A stretch of 12,523 nucleotides of DNA. Origin: an uncultured Blautia sp. (GTDB lineage Bacteria; Bacillota; Clostridia; Lachnospirales; Lachnospiraceae). A model generated the notes under the pieces. The model saw nothing but the letters and a program-made list of their open reading frames with translations, was not told the DNA's origin and did no database searches. Below are positions 1 to 6,486 of the stretch, one piece after another (positions within the stretch are counted from its first letter, which is position 1; each line of letters starts with the position of its first letter). The stretch lies in assembly GCA_934426285.1 (NCBI GenBank), contig CAKRYE010000055.1:1-12523 (forward strand), written 5' to 3'. The position numbers were made by a program, and so were the translations under genes.

Positions 1-1
1 T

Positions 2-79
2 GACAGTATCTTTATCACAGCCGGTTCCGGCGAGTATGAGCTGGAAGGTGATATGGAGGCACTGCTTACCACTGTATGA
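2..79 (+). CDS. 3' end of an unidentified gene (partial)
   Basis: Reading from base 2 gives 25 codons and a TGA stop at 77-79, preceding a clear terminator. The visible tail is acidic (it contains GSGEYELEGDMEALL) and shows no motif I can assign to a family. The rest of the gene lies upstream of the window. The reading frame is supported mainly by its position in front of the terminator, so the function is unknown. Confidence 0.5.
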   Translation, partial: DSIFITAGSGEYELEGDMEALLTTV

Positions 80-135
80 TCAGGTGATAAAAATGTGTTT
101 CCTGTATCATTTTGCACAAATGTTATAAGATGATA

Positions 136-177
136 AAAAGCTTCTGCAAAGGCAACAGGATTTGCGGAAGCTTTTTT
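136..177 (+). terminator. Rho-independent terminator of the upstream gene
   Basis: A 15-bp stem (136-150 with 161-175, one T-G wobble) closes a 10-base loop and ends in a run of T. It stands 56 bases after the stop at 79 and separates the upstream gene from the lrgAB unit. Confidence 0.85.
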
Positions 178-240
178 GTACTTTTTGGAAAACATGCTAC
201 TTAAAGAGGCGAAAATTCCGGGTTTTCCACAGAAACAGCC

Positions 241-268
241 TTGCAATTTATTTTGAATACGTTATAAT
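241..268 (+). promoter_or_regulatory. Sigma-A type promoter of lrgAB
   Basis: TTGCAA (241-246) and a consensus TATAAT (263-268) are separated by 16 bases. Transcription would start near 275, giving a leader of about 80 bases that contains the inverted repeat at 290-304. Confidence 0.6.
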
Positions 269-289
269 AAAAAAACGTAACGAACTGAG

Positions 290-304
290 ATTGGTTAGAC
301 CAAT
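290..304. promoter_or_regulatory. Perfect inverted repeat, PdhR/FadR-type GntR operator candidate
   Basis: ATTGGT (290-295), a TAG spacer and ACCAAT (299-304) form a perfect 6-3-6 inverted repeat. It starts about 15 bases after the predicted lrgA transcription start, a position where a bound repressor would block elongation. The sequence is identical to the ATTGGT-N3-ACCAAT core known for E. coli PdhR, a pyruvate-sensing regulator of the FadR subfamily of GntR proteins. No GntR gene lies in the window, so the cognate regulator is an inference. Confidence 0.6.
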
Positions 305-357
305 AACGGGTAAATGTTTCTGAATCCTAAGGAAACGACAATTAGAGGAGACTGGAA

Positions 358-726
358 ATGAAATACGTAAGACAATTCTGGGTTATTTTACTGCTATCTG
401 CAATGGGAGAGGCATTACATGTACTGATTCCGCTTCCTGTACCTGCAAGTGTGTACGGACTGGTGATCATGCTGATCGCGCTGGGAACACACATTCTCAA
501 ACTGGAGCAGGTCAAAGACGCAGCTGAATTTCTCATAGAGATTATGCCGGTTATGTTTATTCCGGCAGGTGTTGGATTACTGACAGCCTGGGGCATACTG
601 AAACCGGTATGTGTGCCGATCATTCTGATCACAGTGATCACTACAGTTGTGGTAATGGTCGTGACAGGTCGTGTCACACAGGCAGTTATTCGTATGGACA
701 GAAAGAAAGGACAGAAAAGATCATGA
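358..726 (+). CDS. lrgA: LrgA/CidA family membrane protein
   Basis: The 122-residue product has the length and layout of LrgA/CidA proteins: four hydrophobic segments and a short basic C-terminus ending KKGQKRS. The N-terminal part carries the family pattern around FWVILLLSAMGEAL and the loop IPLPVPASVYGLVIM. LrgA works with LrgB in the cytoplasmic membrane. The pair was first described as an antiholin-like regulator of murein hydrolases, and related pairs in Bacillus subtilis (PftAB) and Streptococcus mutans act in pyruvate uptake. The ATG follows AGAGGAG with 7 bases between. The stop overlaps the lrgB start (ATGA), so the two are translationally coupled. Whether it transports pyruvate here is inferred from the family and from the operator at 290-304. 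Confidence 0.9.
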   Translation: MKYVRQFWVILLLSAMGEALHVLIPLPVPASVYGLVIMLIALGTHILKLEQVKDAAEFLIEIMPVMFIPAGVGLLTAWGILKPVCVPIILITVITTVVVMVVTGRVTQAVIRMDRKKGQKRS

Positions 727-1415
727 CACAATTTATGAGTAATTCCCTGTTTTTTGGCGCAGCGATCAGCCTGATCGCATATGAGGCAGGACTTCTTTTG
801 AAAAGAAAATTTAAGATGGCAATTTTTAATCCGCTTCTGATCGCGATTATTGCAGTAATAGCGGTGCTTTGTTTACTGCATATTGATTATGACACCTATA
901 ATCAGAGCGGTCAGTATATCAGCTACCTGCTCACACCTGCAACGGTCTGCCTGGCAGTTCCGCTGTATCAGCAGATGGAACTTCTGAAAAAGAATCTGAA
1001 AGCCGTAATCATTGGAATTGTTTCCGGCGTACTTGCCAGTCTGGTCAGTGTGCTGATTCTTGCAAAGCTGTTCAGTCTGAGCCATGAGCAGTATGTAACA
1101 CTTCTTCCGAAGTCCATTACCACTGCCATCGGAATGGGCGTTTCCGAGGAACTGGGTGGTATAGTAACGATTACTGTTGCGGTTATTATCATTACCGGTG
1201 TTCTGGGAAATATGATCGCAGAGACTGTGATCAAGCTGGCACATATAGAAGAACCTATCGCAAAAGGTCTGGCGCTTGGAACTTCTGCTCATGCCATCGG
1301 TACTGCAAAGGCAATGGAGCTTGGTGAAATAGAAGGTGCCATGAGCAGTCTTGCAATTGCAGTGGCAGGTCTGCTGACCGTTGTAGGAGCATCTGTGTTT
1401 GCCCAGTTTATGTAA
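723..1415 (+). CDS. lrgB: LrgB family membrane protein (LrgA partner)
   Basis: The product has 230 residues, the usual LrgB length, with about six hydrophobic segments. The most diagnostic stretches are [12 protein letters not shown], the [20 protein letters not shown] region and the C-terminal [17 protein letters not shown]. These are the conserved core of LrgB/CidB proteins, which pair with LrgA in the membrane and are linked to pyruvate transport in Bacillus and Streptococcus. I chose the ATG at 723 because it overlaps the lrgA stop (ATGA) and lies 11 bases after AGGA (708-711). The frame stays open further upstream, but inside lrgA and without LrgB-like sequence. The unit ends in a terminator at 1428-1486, so lrgAB looks like a two-gene operon. 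Confidence 0.92.
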   Translation: MTQFMSNSLFFGAAISLIAYEAGLLLKRKFKMAIFNPLLIAIIAVIAVLCLLHIDYDTYNQSGQYISYLLTPATVCLAVPLYQQMELLKKNLKAVIIGIVSGVLASLVSVLILAKLFSLSHEQYVTLLPKSITTAIGMGVSEELGGIVTITVAVIIITGVLGNMIAETVIKLAHIEEPIAKGLALGTSAHAIGTAKAMELGEIEGAMSSLAIAVAGLLTVVGASVFAQFM

Positions 1416-1427
1416 GTGATATAGAGG

Positions 1428-1486
1428 ACTGTTATGTTAAGGAACTTAAGTAAGACTTAAGGAGTTAACATGACAGTTATTTTTTT
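1428..1486 (+). terminator. Terminator of lrgAB
   Basis: A 13-bp outer stem (1428-1440 with 1465-1477, one T-G wobble) is followed by a T-rich tail (1478-1486). The interior holds two CTTAAG copies that can form a nested stem. It starts 13 bases after the lrgB stop. Confidence 0.75.
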
Positions 1487-1487
1487 G

Positions 1488-1501
1488 CAAACAAATGTTC
1501 G
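1488..1501. promoter_or_regulatory. LexA (DinR) box-like site, upstream
   Basis: The bases CAAACAAATGTTCG match the Gram-positive LexA pattern CGAAC-N4-GTTCG at all defined positions except the second. The site lies about 10 bases upstream of the -35 element of the small membrane gene. Confidence 0.45.
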
Positions 1502-1509
1502 AAAAGTAC

Positions 1510-1538
1510 TTCCATTTTAGGATAAGGTGTGGTATTAT
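1510..1538 (+). promoter_or_regulatory. Promoter of the small membrane protein gene
   Basis: A TATTAT -10 element (1533-1538) is preceded by an extended TGG (1530-1532). A weak TTCCAT -35 (1510-1515) stands 17 bases upstream. Transcription would begin near 1545, directly before the better LexA-like box. Confidence 0.5.
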
Positions 1539-1547
1539 ACTTGAAAG

Positions 1548-1574
1548 CGAATATATGTTCGGAAAATATGTTCG
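1548..1574. promoter_or_regulatory. LexA (DinR) box-like site plus extra half-site at the transcription start
   Basis: The bases CGAATATATGTTCG (1548-1561) differ by one base from the Bacillus LexA box CGAACATATGTTCG. A further right half, ATATGTTCG at 1566-1574, repeats the one at 1553-1561 with a 13-base period. The sites overlap the predicted transcription start, where LexA binding would block expression. Together with the site at 1488-1501, there are three ATGTTCG half-sites in 90 bases. Confidence 0.6.
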
Positions 1575-1599
1575 ATATAAGACTGAGGAGGGCAATGAG

Positions 1600-1821
1600 A
1601 TGACAAATACAGCAAGCACCACACATAGAACAGGAAGAAAAGAAAGCCGCAAGCTTTCCAGAACAATGGCAGTAATTCTGGGACTGATCGTAACACTGGA
1701 GGTAATGATCGCCGGTGGGATGATTTTTAATATTGATTTTCATTCTGCTGATACGATTGCGGTGATTCTGGGATTTTTAGTTTTGTATTCGGGAGTTGTT
1801 GCAGTACTGACTGATAATTGA
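1600..1821 (+). CDS. Small two-helix membrane protein, candidate SOS gene
   Basis: The 73-residue product has a basic, Thr/Ser-rich N-terminus (residues 1-21). A first membrane segment follows (about 22-45), then a short loop containing FHSAD and a second segment (about 50-70) ending at TDN. I do not recognise a family and there is no LysM domain, so it is not a plain YneA homologue. The ATG at 1600 has an excellent GAGGAGGG (1585-1592) 7 bases upstream. A longer in-frame start at 1495 would place the coding region over the promoter and operators and has no ribosome binding site. The two LexA-like boxes around its promoter suggest DNA-damage induction, as for small membrane division inhibitors of other bacteria. 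That role is only inferred. Confidence 0.7.
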   Translation: MTNTASTTHRTGRKESRKLSRTMAVILGLIVTLEVMIAGGMIFNIDFHSADTIAVILGFLVLYSGVVAVLTDN

Positions 1822-1935
1822 GGTTGCTGTCCGGCATATTATGATGTAACATGTCATATATAATATTCACTCATGAAATAATGTACTCTCGGAATAAAGA
1901 AGCCAAGAATACATGATATAGGTAAAGGGGAAAAT

Positions 1936-2904
1936 ATGACGGTAAAATCAAGATTGCTGGAAATGTTGGAGAAGTATAAGGGAGAAGTGATTTCCGGGGA
2001 GAGGATTGCAGGTGAGCTGGGCTGTACCAGGGCGGCAGTATGGAAAGCAGTGAAATCTCTCAGGGAGGACGGATATACCATAGAAGCAGGACCTAATAAG
2101 GGGTATATGCTGGCAAAGGACACAAATCGGCTGTCACAGGAGGGAATCCGCCTGTTTCTGGATGATCCGGAGGTTAAGATTGATATTTACGATGAACTGG
2201 AATCTACAAACCAGACTGCCAAGAAAGAAGCAATGATAGGGGAGGCGGGACATGGAGCCTTTGTAATTGCCAGAAGTCAGACTGCAGGCAGAGGACGCAG
2301 AGGGCGGGAATTTTATTCCCCTGCAGATGCCGGGCTTTATATAAGTGTAATCCTGAAACCACAGGGAACCCTACAGGACAGCTTACTGATCACAACAGCT
2401 GCAGCAGTGTCTGTCTATAGGGCAGTTAAGCAGATATGCGGGATTCAGCTAGATATTAAATGGGTCAATGATCTGTTTTATAAAGGAAAGAAAGTCTGTG
2501 GAATCCTCACAGAGGCTGTTACAGATTTCGAAAGTGGAAATATTGAGTTTGTGGTAGTTGGCATAGGATTGAATCTCTACCTGGATCAGGAGAAACTGCC
2601 GCAGAAATTAAGAAGTATAGCAGGAGCTCTTTATGAGACAAAAGAAGATGCAGAACGGACAGACCGTAATCAATTGACAGCAATGATCGTGAACGAGCTG
2701 CGAAAAGAGACAGCAGATCTGAAACTATCTCCGGATTATGTGACACATAACATGATCCCGGGCCATCAGATTACGATTACAGATGGAACCTCTTCCAGGC
2801 AGGCATTTGCATTAGAGATATGCAGGGACGGAAGGCTGAAAGTAAGGGAAGAGGATGGGCAGGAGACAATACTGTCCTTTGGAGAAGTTTCGGTAACTAT
2901 ATAG
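1936..2904 (+). CDS. birA: Bifunctional biotin--[acetyl-CoA-carboxylase] ligase / biotin operon repressor
   Basis: The 322-residue product has the full two-domain BirA layout. An N-terminal winged helix-turn-helix (about 1-60, with ERIAGELGCTRAAVWKAVKSL) binds DNA. The catalytic domain activates biotin with ATP and attaches it to a lysine of carboxylase carrier subunits. Visible active-site signatures are the adenylate-binding loop GRGRRG (118-123), KWVNDL (175-180), the lysine region KGKKVCGILTE (183-193) and GIGLN (209-213). A small SH3-like C-terminal domain follows. The start at 1936 lies just after AAAGGGGAAAAT. A TATAAT at 1859-1864 could be its -10 element, but no matching -35 is visible. 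I see no BirA operator nearby and no biotin genes in the window. The gene ends at a strong bidirectional terminator. Confidence 0.95.
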   Translation: MTVKSRLLEMLEKYKGEVISGERIAGELGCTRAAVWKAVKSLREDGYTIEAGPNKGYMLAKDTNRLSQEGIRLFLDDPEVKIDIYDELESTNQTAKKEAMIGEAGHGAFVIARSQTAGRGRRGREFYSPADAGLYISVILKPQGTLQDSLLITTAAAVSVYRAVKQICGIQLDIKWVNDLFYKGKKVCGILTEAVTDFESGNIEFVVVGIGLNLYLDQEKLPQKLRSIAGALYETKEDAERTDRNQLTAMIVNELRKETADLKLSPDYVTHNMIPGHQITITDGTSSRQAFALEICRDGRLKVREEDGQETILSFGEVSVTI

Positions 2905-2941
2905 CTGTATGGAAATTTGTAATATTTTCCGAATTGCTATA

Positions 2942-2996
2942 AAAATGAGATTCAGATATGCGAGTGATGTACAATCGCAAATCTGAATCTCATTTT
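2942..2996. terminator. Bidirectional terminator between birA and the convergent membrane gene
   Basis: Two 22-base arms (2942-2963 and 2975-2996) pair with a single mismatch around an 11-base loop. Flanking A and T runs give a U tail in both directions. It serves birA on the + strand and the operon ending at 3007 on the - strand. Confidence 0.88.
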
Positions 2997-3006
2997 AGGT
3001 TCAGGG

Positions 3007-3717
3007 CTAATTGGTACTGCTATCAGTATCCTTGAGTTCTTCGGAAATTTCTTTTTTTAATGATACAGGATGGCTGTTGGTATCTGCTGTATCAGTAGTA
3101 TTTGCAGAAGTTTCAACATTCTCTGCATTTCTCATATCCTGCTGGTACGGACGATATGGTGTCCAGTAGTGTTCTTCCTCATCGGAACTGTCATGGTGTT
3201 CTTCGCCCAATGCATCCTTTTTGCGGGTGAGAATATAAATCCCTGCAAAAATGATAGTAGCTGCAATTACCAGCTGTGGCAGATGATATGTGAATCGACC
3301 GATAACATCAGCCAGATAGCCAGGTAAGATCATATAGAGGAAATCCATAAGGTTGTTCCACAGAATAGAAGCACCAAGGAAAATCAGCAGAATCGCGGTT
3401 AAATTTCTGTGATGTTTAAGCAGGGAACTGATATCTCCTGTCAGTTCATCCATATGAAGAACATAGGAATCTTCTATGGAATAAAACTCTTCCTCAGAAA
3501 GAGATTTCAGATTGTGCACATTGAAGAAACTGTAGAACCAGATGATCGGGATCAGAAACACAAGCCAGTCCATTCCGGTACATGCTCCGATGGCAAAGAC
3601 ACCCCAGAATAAGAACATAATACTGATTCCCTGTTTTTTGAACCCCATGTACATTTCTCCTGCGCCTGGAATCAGGGAGAAGATAAAAAGCCAGAATCCA
3701 TGTTTTTGTTTTTGCAT
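3007..3717 (-). CDS. Multi-pass membrane protein of the ECF sigma operon
   Basis: The 236-residue product has an N-terminal stretch FSLIPGAGEMYMGFKKQGISIM, which resembles the start of TM2-type small membrane proteins. Further hydrophobic segments lie at about 30-48, 50-65, 103-122 and 148-165. A long hydrophilic, acidic C-terminal tail follows, with EEHHDSSDEEEHYWTPYRPYQQ. I do not assign a function. I chose the ATG at 3717 because GGAGG (3729-3733) stands 11 bases upstream. An ATG at 3735, six codons earlier, overlaps the upstream stop and has that GGAGG inside it rather than before it. The gene directly follows the anti-sigma gene and ends at the shared terminator, so it may be a target or an accessory of the signalling pair. 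Confidence 0.8.
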   Translation of the reverse strand: MQKQKHGFWLFIFSLIPGAGEMYMGFKKQGISIMFLFWGVFAIGACTGMDWLVFLIPIIWFYSFFNVHNLKSLSEEEFYSIEDSYVLHMDELTGDISSLLKHHRNLTAILLIFLGASILWNNLMDFLYMILPGYLADVIGRFTYHLPQLVIAATIIFAGIYILTRKKDALGEEHHDSSDEEEHYWTPYRPYQQDMRNAENVETSANTTDTADTNSHPVSLKKEISEELKDTDSSTN

Positions 3718-3721
3718 ACTT

Positions 3722-4216
3722 TTATTTGCCTCCATTCATTAATTTGCTGGAAAAATCACTGACATATTTTATAAAAGAACTGGTGCCATCACCAATGTTC
3801 TGCCCAAGTTCTCTGGTGAACTGGTAGAGCCTGCCGTTTTCATGCTCGGGCAATATTCTGTCTATCTGAGAGGAAGTATCCGGATGTAAGGAAGTGAAAT
3901 CCAGGTTGGGGATACTGAATAAAAGCAGTAGGGCAACTATTACACCGGCAGCAGTCTGAAGGCTGTAATGGAGCAGCTGCATTTTGCGAGATGCTTTATT
4001 TGCTGCCCGGGCAAGCTGTACTTCACCGGAGTCTGCTTTGTCCAGAATTTGTTCCATCAGATAGGAAGGAGCGGTATCCGTACTGCTGTCTTCCTGTTCC
4101 ATCATCTGATTCAGACAGAAATCGCAGTGATCAAGATGTGACAGAAATTCAATGACTTCTTGTGTGTTCATATTTCCGTTGTCAAATTCTATTAGATCCT
4201 TTTTATCAATATGCAT
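3722..4216 (-). CDS. Zinc-finger type anti-sigma factor
   Basis: The 164-residue product begins with a cytoplasmic domain carrying the zinc-binding anti-sigma signature H-x3-C-x2-C (HLDHCDFC, residues 28-35). One membrane segment follows (about 85-105, TAAGVIVALLLLFSI) and then an outer domain of about 60 residues. This is the standard form of membrane anti-sigma factors that hold an ECF sigma factor inactive until an external signal arrives. The sigma gene lies immediately upstream with no gap (its stop at 4217-4219 abuts this start at 4216). Together with the downstream membrane protein they form one operon. The signal is not predictable from the sequence. Confidence 0.85.
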   Translation of the reverse strand: MHIDKKDLIEFDNGNMNTQEVIEFLSHLDHCDFCLNQMMEQEDSSTDTAPSYLMEQILDKADSGEVQLARAANKASRKMQLLHYSLQTAAGVIVALLLLFSIPNLDFTSLHPDTSSQIDRILPEHENGRLYQFTRELGQNIGDGTSSFIKYVSDFSSKLMNGGK

Positions 4217-4723
4217 CTAATCACCCCTTTCAAGCATCTTTTTCAGCATTGCCCTTGCGCGATAGAGCTGTGTCTGAACTGTTTTCGGATTTTTTCCTGT
4301 CTGCTGTGCAATCTCAGGTACTGACAGTTCCTTGCAGAAATGTGCGTAAGCGACTTCTTTGTAAGGACTTTTTAACTGCATACACAATGCTTCTACGTGA
4401 GTATTGGCTGCAGTTTTCAGGTATTCATCTTCGGGAGAGGATTGCCTGTCCGGAATCTGGGAAAAGTAAGTATCTTCTGTTGGAATACTTCGCCGCCCGG
4501 CTGCTTTCAGATAGTCCAGGCATTTTCGGACTGCAATCTTGCTTAGCCAGGCTTTTTCATAAGTGCCGTCAAAACGGGACAGGTTTTTATAGGCAGACAG
4601 AAATACTTCCTGAGTAAGATCCTCGGCATCAAACGGATTACCGACGGATTTCAGGCAGATCGAATATATTAAGTTCTGGTATTGTTTAATCAGATATTCC
4701 AGATATTGCTTTTCTGTGATCAT
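4217..4723 (-). CDS. ECF-family RNA polymerase sigma factor
   Basis: The 168-residue product has sigma region 2 (GNPFDAEDLTQEVFLSAYKNL, then a core-binding and -10 recognition stretch ending AVRKCLDYLKAAGRR). A short linker leads to region 4 with a helix-turn-helix (SVPEIAQQTGKNPKTVQTQLYRARAMLKKML). There is no region 1 or 3, as expected for an extracytoplasmic-function factor. I chose the start at 4723 (MITEKQY), because AAAAGGAGA lies 5 bases upstream. An ATG at 4747 has no ribosome binding site. The adjacent zinc-finger gene is the likely cognate anti-sigma factor. A candidate autoregulated promoter lies at 4756-4782. The regulon is unknown. Confidence 0.92.
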   Translation of the reverse strand: MITEKQYLEYLIKQYQNLIYSICLKSVGNPFDAEDLTQEVFLSAYKNLSRFDGTYEKAWLSKIAVRKCLDYLKAAGRRSIPTEDTYFSQIPDRQSSPEDEYLKTAANTHVEALCMQLKSPYKEVAYAHFCKELSVPEIAQQTGKNPKTVQTQLYRARAMLKKMLERGD

Positions 4724-4755
4724 TACTGTCTCCTTTTCCCTGTTCATTTAATTAT

Positions 4756-4782
4756 AACGCAGGAGGTGGGGGAATGGATTCA
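4756..4782 (-). promoter_or_regulatory. Candidate ECF-type autoregulatory promoter
   Basis: On the - strand TGAATC (4777-4782) and CGTT (4756-4759) are 17 bases apart. This resembles Bacillus ECF promoters (TGAAAC and CGT). Transcription would start about 25 bases before the sigma start codon. An overlapping TATAAT (4751-4756) could instead serve sigma-A, but its -35 region is poor. Confidence 0.4.
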
Positions 4783-4813
4783 GATATTGGAGGAATTTTG
4801 AGAAAAAGGGGAC

Positions 4814-5022
4814 GCGCAGAAAAATAGTTTGTTTTGTGTGCGGTTTCGGACACTAAGATATTCTAAGCTGGCAAAAATCTGCTAAAGGCATGAGAAAAAT
4901 GCCACAAACTCGCCGCATGGCGGCTCAGACAGTGTGTCATTTTTCTCATAACGCAGATTTTTGACAGCTAAGAATATCTAAGTATCCTGCAAATGCACAC
5001 AAAACAAACTATTTTTCTGCGC
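4814..5022. repeat. 209-bp imperfect palindrome, MITE-like element candidate
   Basis: The arms 4814-4901 and 4938-5022 are inverted copies of each other. The outer 28 bases match perfectly (GCGCAGAAAAATAG at the tip). A looser middle follows, then strong pairing again around CAAAAATCTGC and ATGAGAAAAATG. The core holds a small hairpin, GCCGC-ATG-GCGGC (4912-4924). It occupies most of the 449-bp gap between two divergent genes, outside both predicted promoters. The outermost GCGC is itself a palindrome, so it could be either the end of the arm or a 4-bp target duplication. No protein is encoded. The remainder of the gap (4783-4813, 5023-5081) shows nothing I can name. Confidence 0.8.
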
Positions 5023-5081
5023 TGGTTGTTGGCTGTTTTGATTAATGGATTTTTTATAAAAAATATCTCTGAGTGATGGTC

Positions 5082-5110
5082 TTGCGAACCTTTTTGATTT
5101 GGTCTATACT
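5082..5110 (+). promoter_or_regulatory. Sigma-A promoter of alaX
   Basis: TTGCGA (5082-5087), a 17-base spacer and TATACT (5105-5110) make a good promoter. It gives a leader of about 80 bases before the alaX ATG. Confidence 0.65.
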
Positions 5111-5196
5111 TGATTGCAATGAAATGAAATACAGCATTTATGTTTATATGGAAGATAATGTGGGGAATATGACAGATTAAGAAGGAGAGACAGATC

Positions 5197-6348
5197 ATGA
5201 CAGAAACAAGACGTTTATACTATGAAGAAGTATATAAAAAAGAATTCACTGCAACTGTAGTAGAGTGCAGAGAGCAAAAGAAAGGCTATGCGGTCATTCT
5301 GGATGAGAGTGCTTTTTATCCGGAGGGCGGCGGTCAGCCGAGTGATGTGGGAACACTGGGTGATGCAAAGGTGACAGAGGTTCATGAGAAAGATGGAGAA
5401 TTACTTCATTATACTGATAAGGCTCTGGAAGTGGGCGCGAAGGTTGAAGGAAAGATTGACTGGGCGCGTCGTTTTGACCTGATGCAGCAGCATTCCGGTG
5501 AGCATATGGTCAGCGGTATTATCCATGAGAAGTATGGTTATGACAATGTGGGTTTTCATATGGGAAGCGATGTGATCACTGTAGATCTGAATGGCATGCT
5601 GGATGATGCGCAGCTTGCAGAAATCGAGCGGGAAGTGAATGAGAGAGTGTGGGAGGATAAGGAAGTTGTGATTACTTATCCTGATGCTGAGGAACTTAAG
5701 ACTATTGATTACAGAAGTAAGAAAGAGCTGACAGGACAGGTTCGTATCGTGACTTTCCCTGGTGTTGATGTGTGTGCATGTTGTGGAACTCATGTGACAC
5801 ATACAGGTGAGATTGGAATGGTGAAGCTTCTCTCTGTAGTGAAATTTCACGATGGTATCCGTATGGAGATGATCTGCGGTAAACGTGTTCTGGATTATCT
5901 GAATATGGTGAATGAGCAGAATCATCAGATTTCCATGAAGCTTTCTGCAAAGATGGACAGAACAGCAGATGCAGTACAGCGTCTGCAGGATGAGAATTTC
6001 CGTATGAAAGGTCAGGTTGCCCGTATGGAAGAAGAGATGTTTAGGGCAGAGGCTAAGAAATGGGAAGGTGCAGGAAGTGTCCTGATTTTTAAAGAAGGTC
6101 TGGAAGCAGATTCTGTACGTAAACTTGCGGATGCAGTGATGAATACCTGTGAGGGTTGCTGTGCAGTATTTTCCAGAAATGAAGATGGAAGCTATAAGTA
6201 TGCTATGGGAGAGATTGACGGGGATTTACGCCAGTATACAAAGGAAATGAATGCTGCATTAAATGGAAGAGGCGGCGGAAAACCATTCTTTGTCCAGGGG
6301 TCTGTGCAGGCAACAGAAGACGAAATCCGAAATTTTTTTGAAAAATAA
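5197..6348 (+). CDS. alaX: Alanyl-tRNA editing protein, long AlaX type (AlaX-L)
   Basis: The 383-residue product is a stand-alone relative of the AlaRS editing module. It hydrolyses mischarged Ser-tRNA(Ala) or Gly-tRNA(Ala). An N-terminal barrel with FYPEGGGQPSD (40-50) is followed by the zinc-binding editing site HSGEH (His99, His103) and CCGTH (Cys195, His199). A helical, probably coiled-coil stretch spans about 235-290. The C-terminal DHHA1-like domain contains GRGGGKPFFVQG (357-368). The length fits the long AlaX class. The ATG follows AAGGAGAG with about 9 bases between. No terminator is visible before the next gene 138 bases downstream, so co-transcription is possible. Confidence 0.9.
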   Translation: MTETRRLYYEEVYKKEFTATVVECREQKKGYAVILDESAFYPEGGGQPSDVGTLGDAKVTEVHEKDGELLHYTDKALEVGAKVEGKIDWARRFDLMQQHSGEHMVSGIIHEKYGYDNVGFHMGSDVITVDLNGMLDDAQLAEIEREVNERVWEDKEVVITYPDAEELKTIDYRSKKELTGQVRIVTFPGVDVCACCGTHVTHTGEIGMVKLLSVVKFHDGIRMEMICGKRVLDYLNMVNEQNHQISMKLSAKMDRTADAVQRLQDENFRMKGQVARMEEEMFRAEAKKWEGAGSVLIFKEGLEADSVRKLADAVMNTCEGCCAVFSRNEDGSYKYAMGEIDGDLRQYTKEMNAALNGRGGGKPFFVQGSVQATEDEIRNFFEK

Positions 6349-6486
6349 AAAATGTAGATAAAAGATTAAGTAAAACTGCGGAGCGGTTATTGAGCATAGA
6401 GTTGCATAGCGAAGCGGATGAGTTTATCCGTCTGACTTTATGTTTTGAGTTAAGAAAGTAGCAGGGAAGAGGAAGAGAAACGGGAA

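Noticed and set aside
609..722. N-terminal extension of lrgB into lrgA
   Set aside because: The extra 38 residues are His/Ser/Arg-rich and are the frame-shifted lrgA sequence. The ATG at 723 overlaps the lrgA stop and starts a typical LrgB.
342..731. 129-codon open frame on the - strand over lrgA
   Set aside because: It is antisense to the conserved lrgA gene, its composition is Thr/Ile-rich as expected for a shadow, and there is no ribosome binding site.
1495..1599. Longer start for the 73-residue membrane protein
   Set aside because: It would translate the promoter and the LexA-like boxes, and only the ATG at 1600 has a ribosome binding site.
1822..1935. A biotin operator (BirA box) in front of birA
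   Set aside because: No convincing inverted repeat of the known type is present, only a TATAAT without a matching -35.
4814..5022. Terminator shared by the sigma operon and alaX
   Set aside because: Both genes read away from the element and their promoters lie outside it, so neither transcript enters it.
5401..5925. 174-codon open frame on the - strand inside alaX
   Set aside because: alaX has a complete motif set. The antisense frame is His/Ile-rich and has no family features.
6349..6486. A promoter or terminator between alaX and the amidohydrolase
   Set aside because: A small CGGAT/ATCCG hairpin (6415-6430) lacks a T run, and a TTGCAT at 6402 has no acceptable -10 partner.
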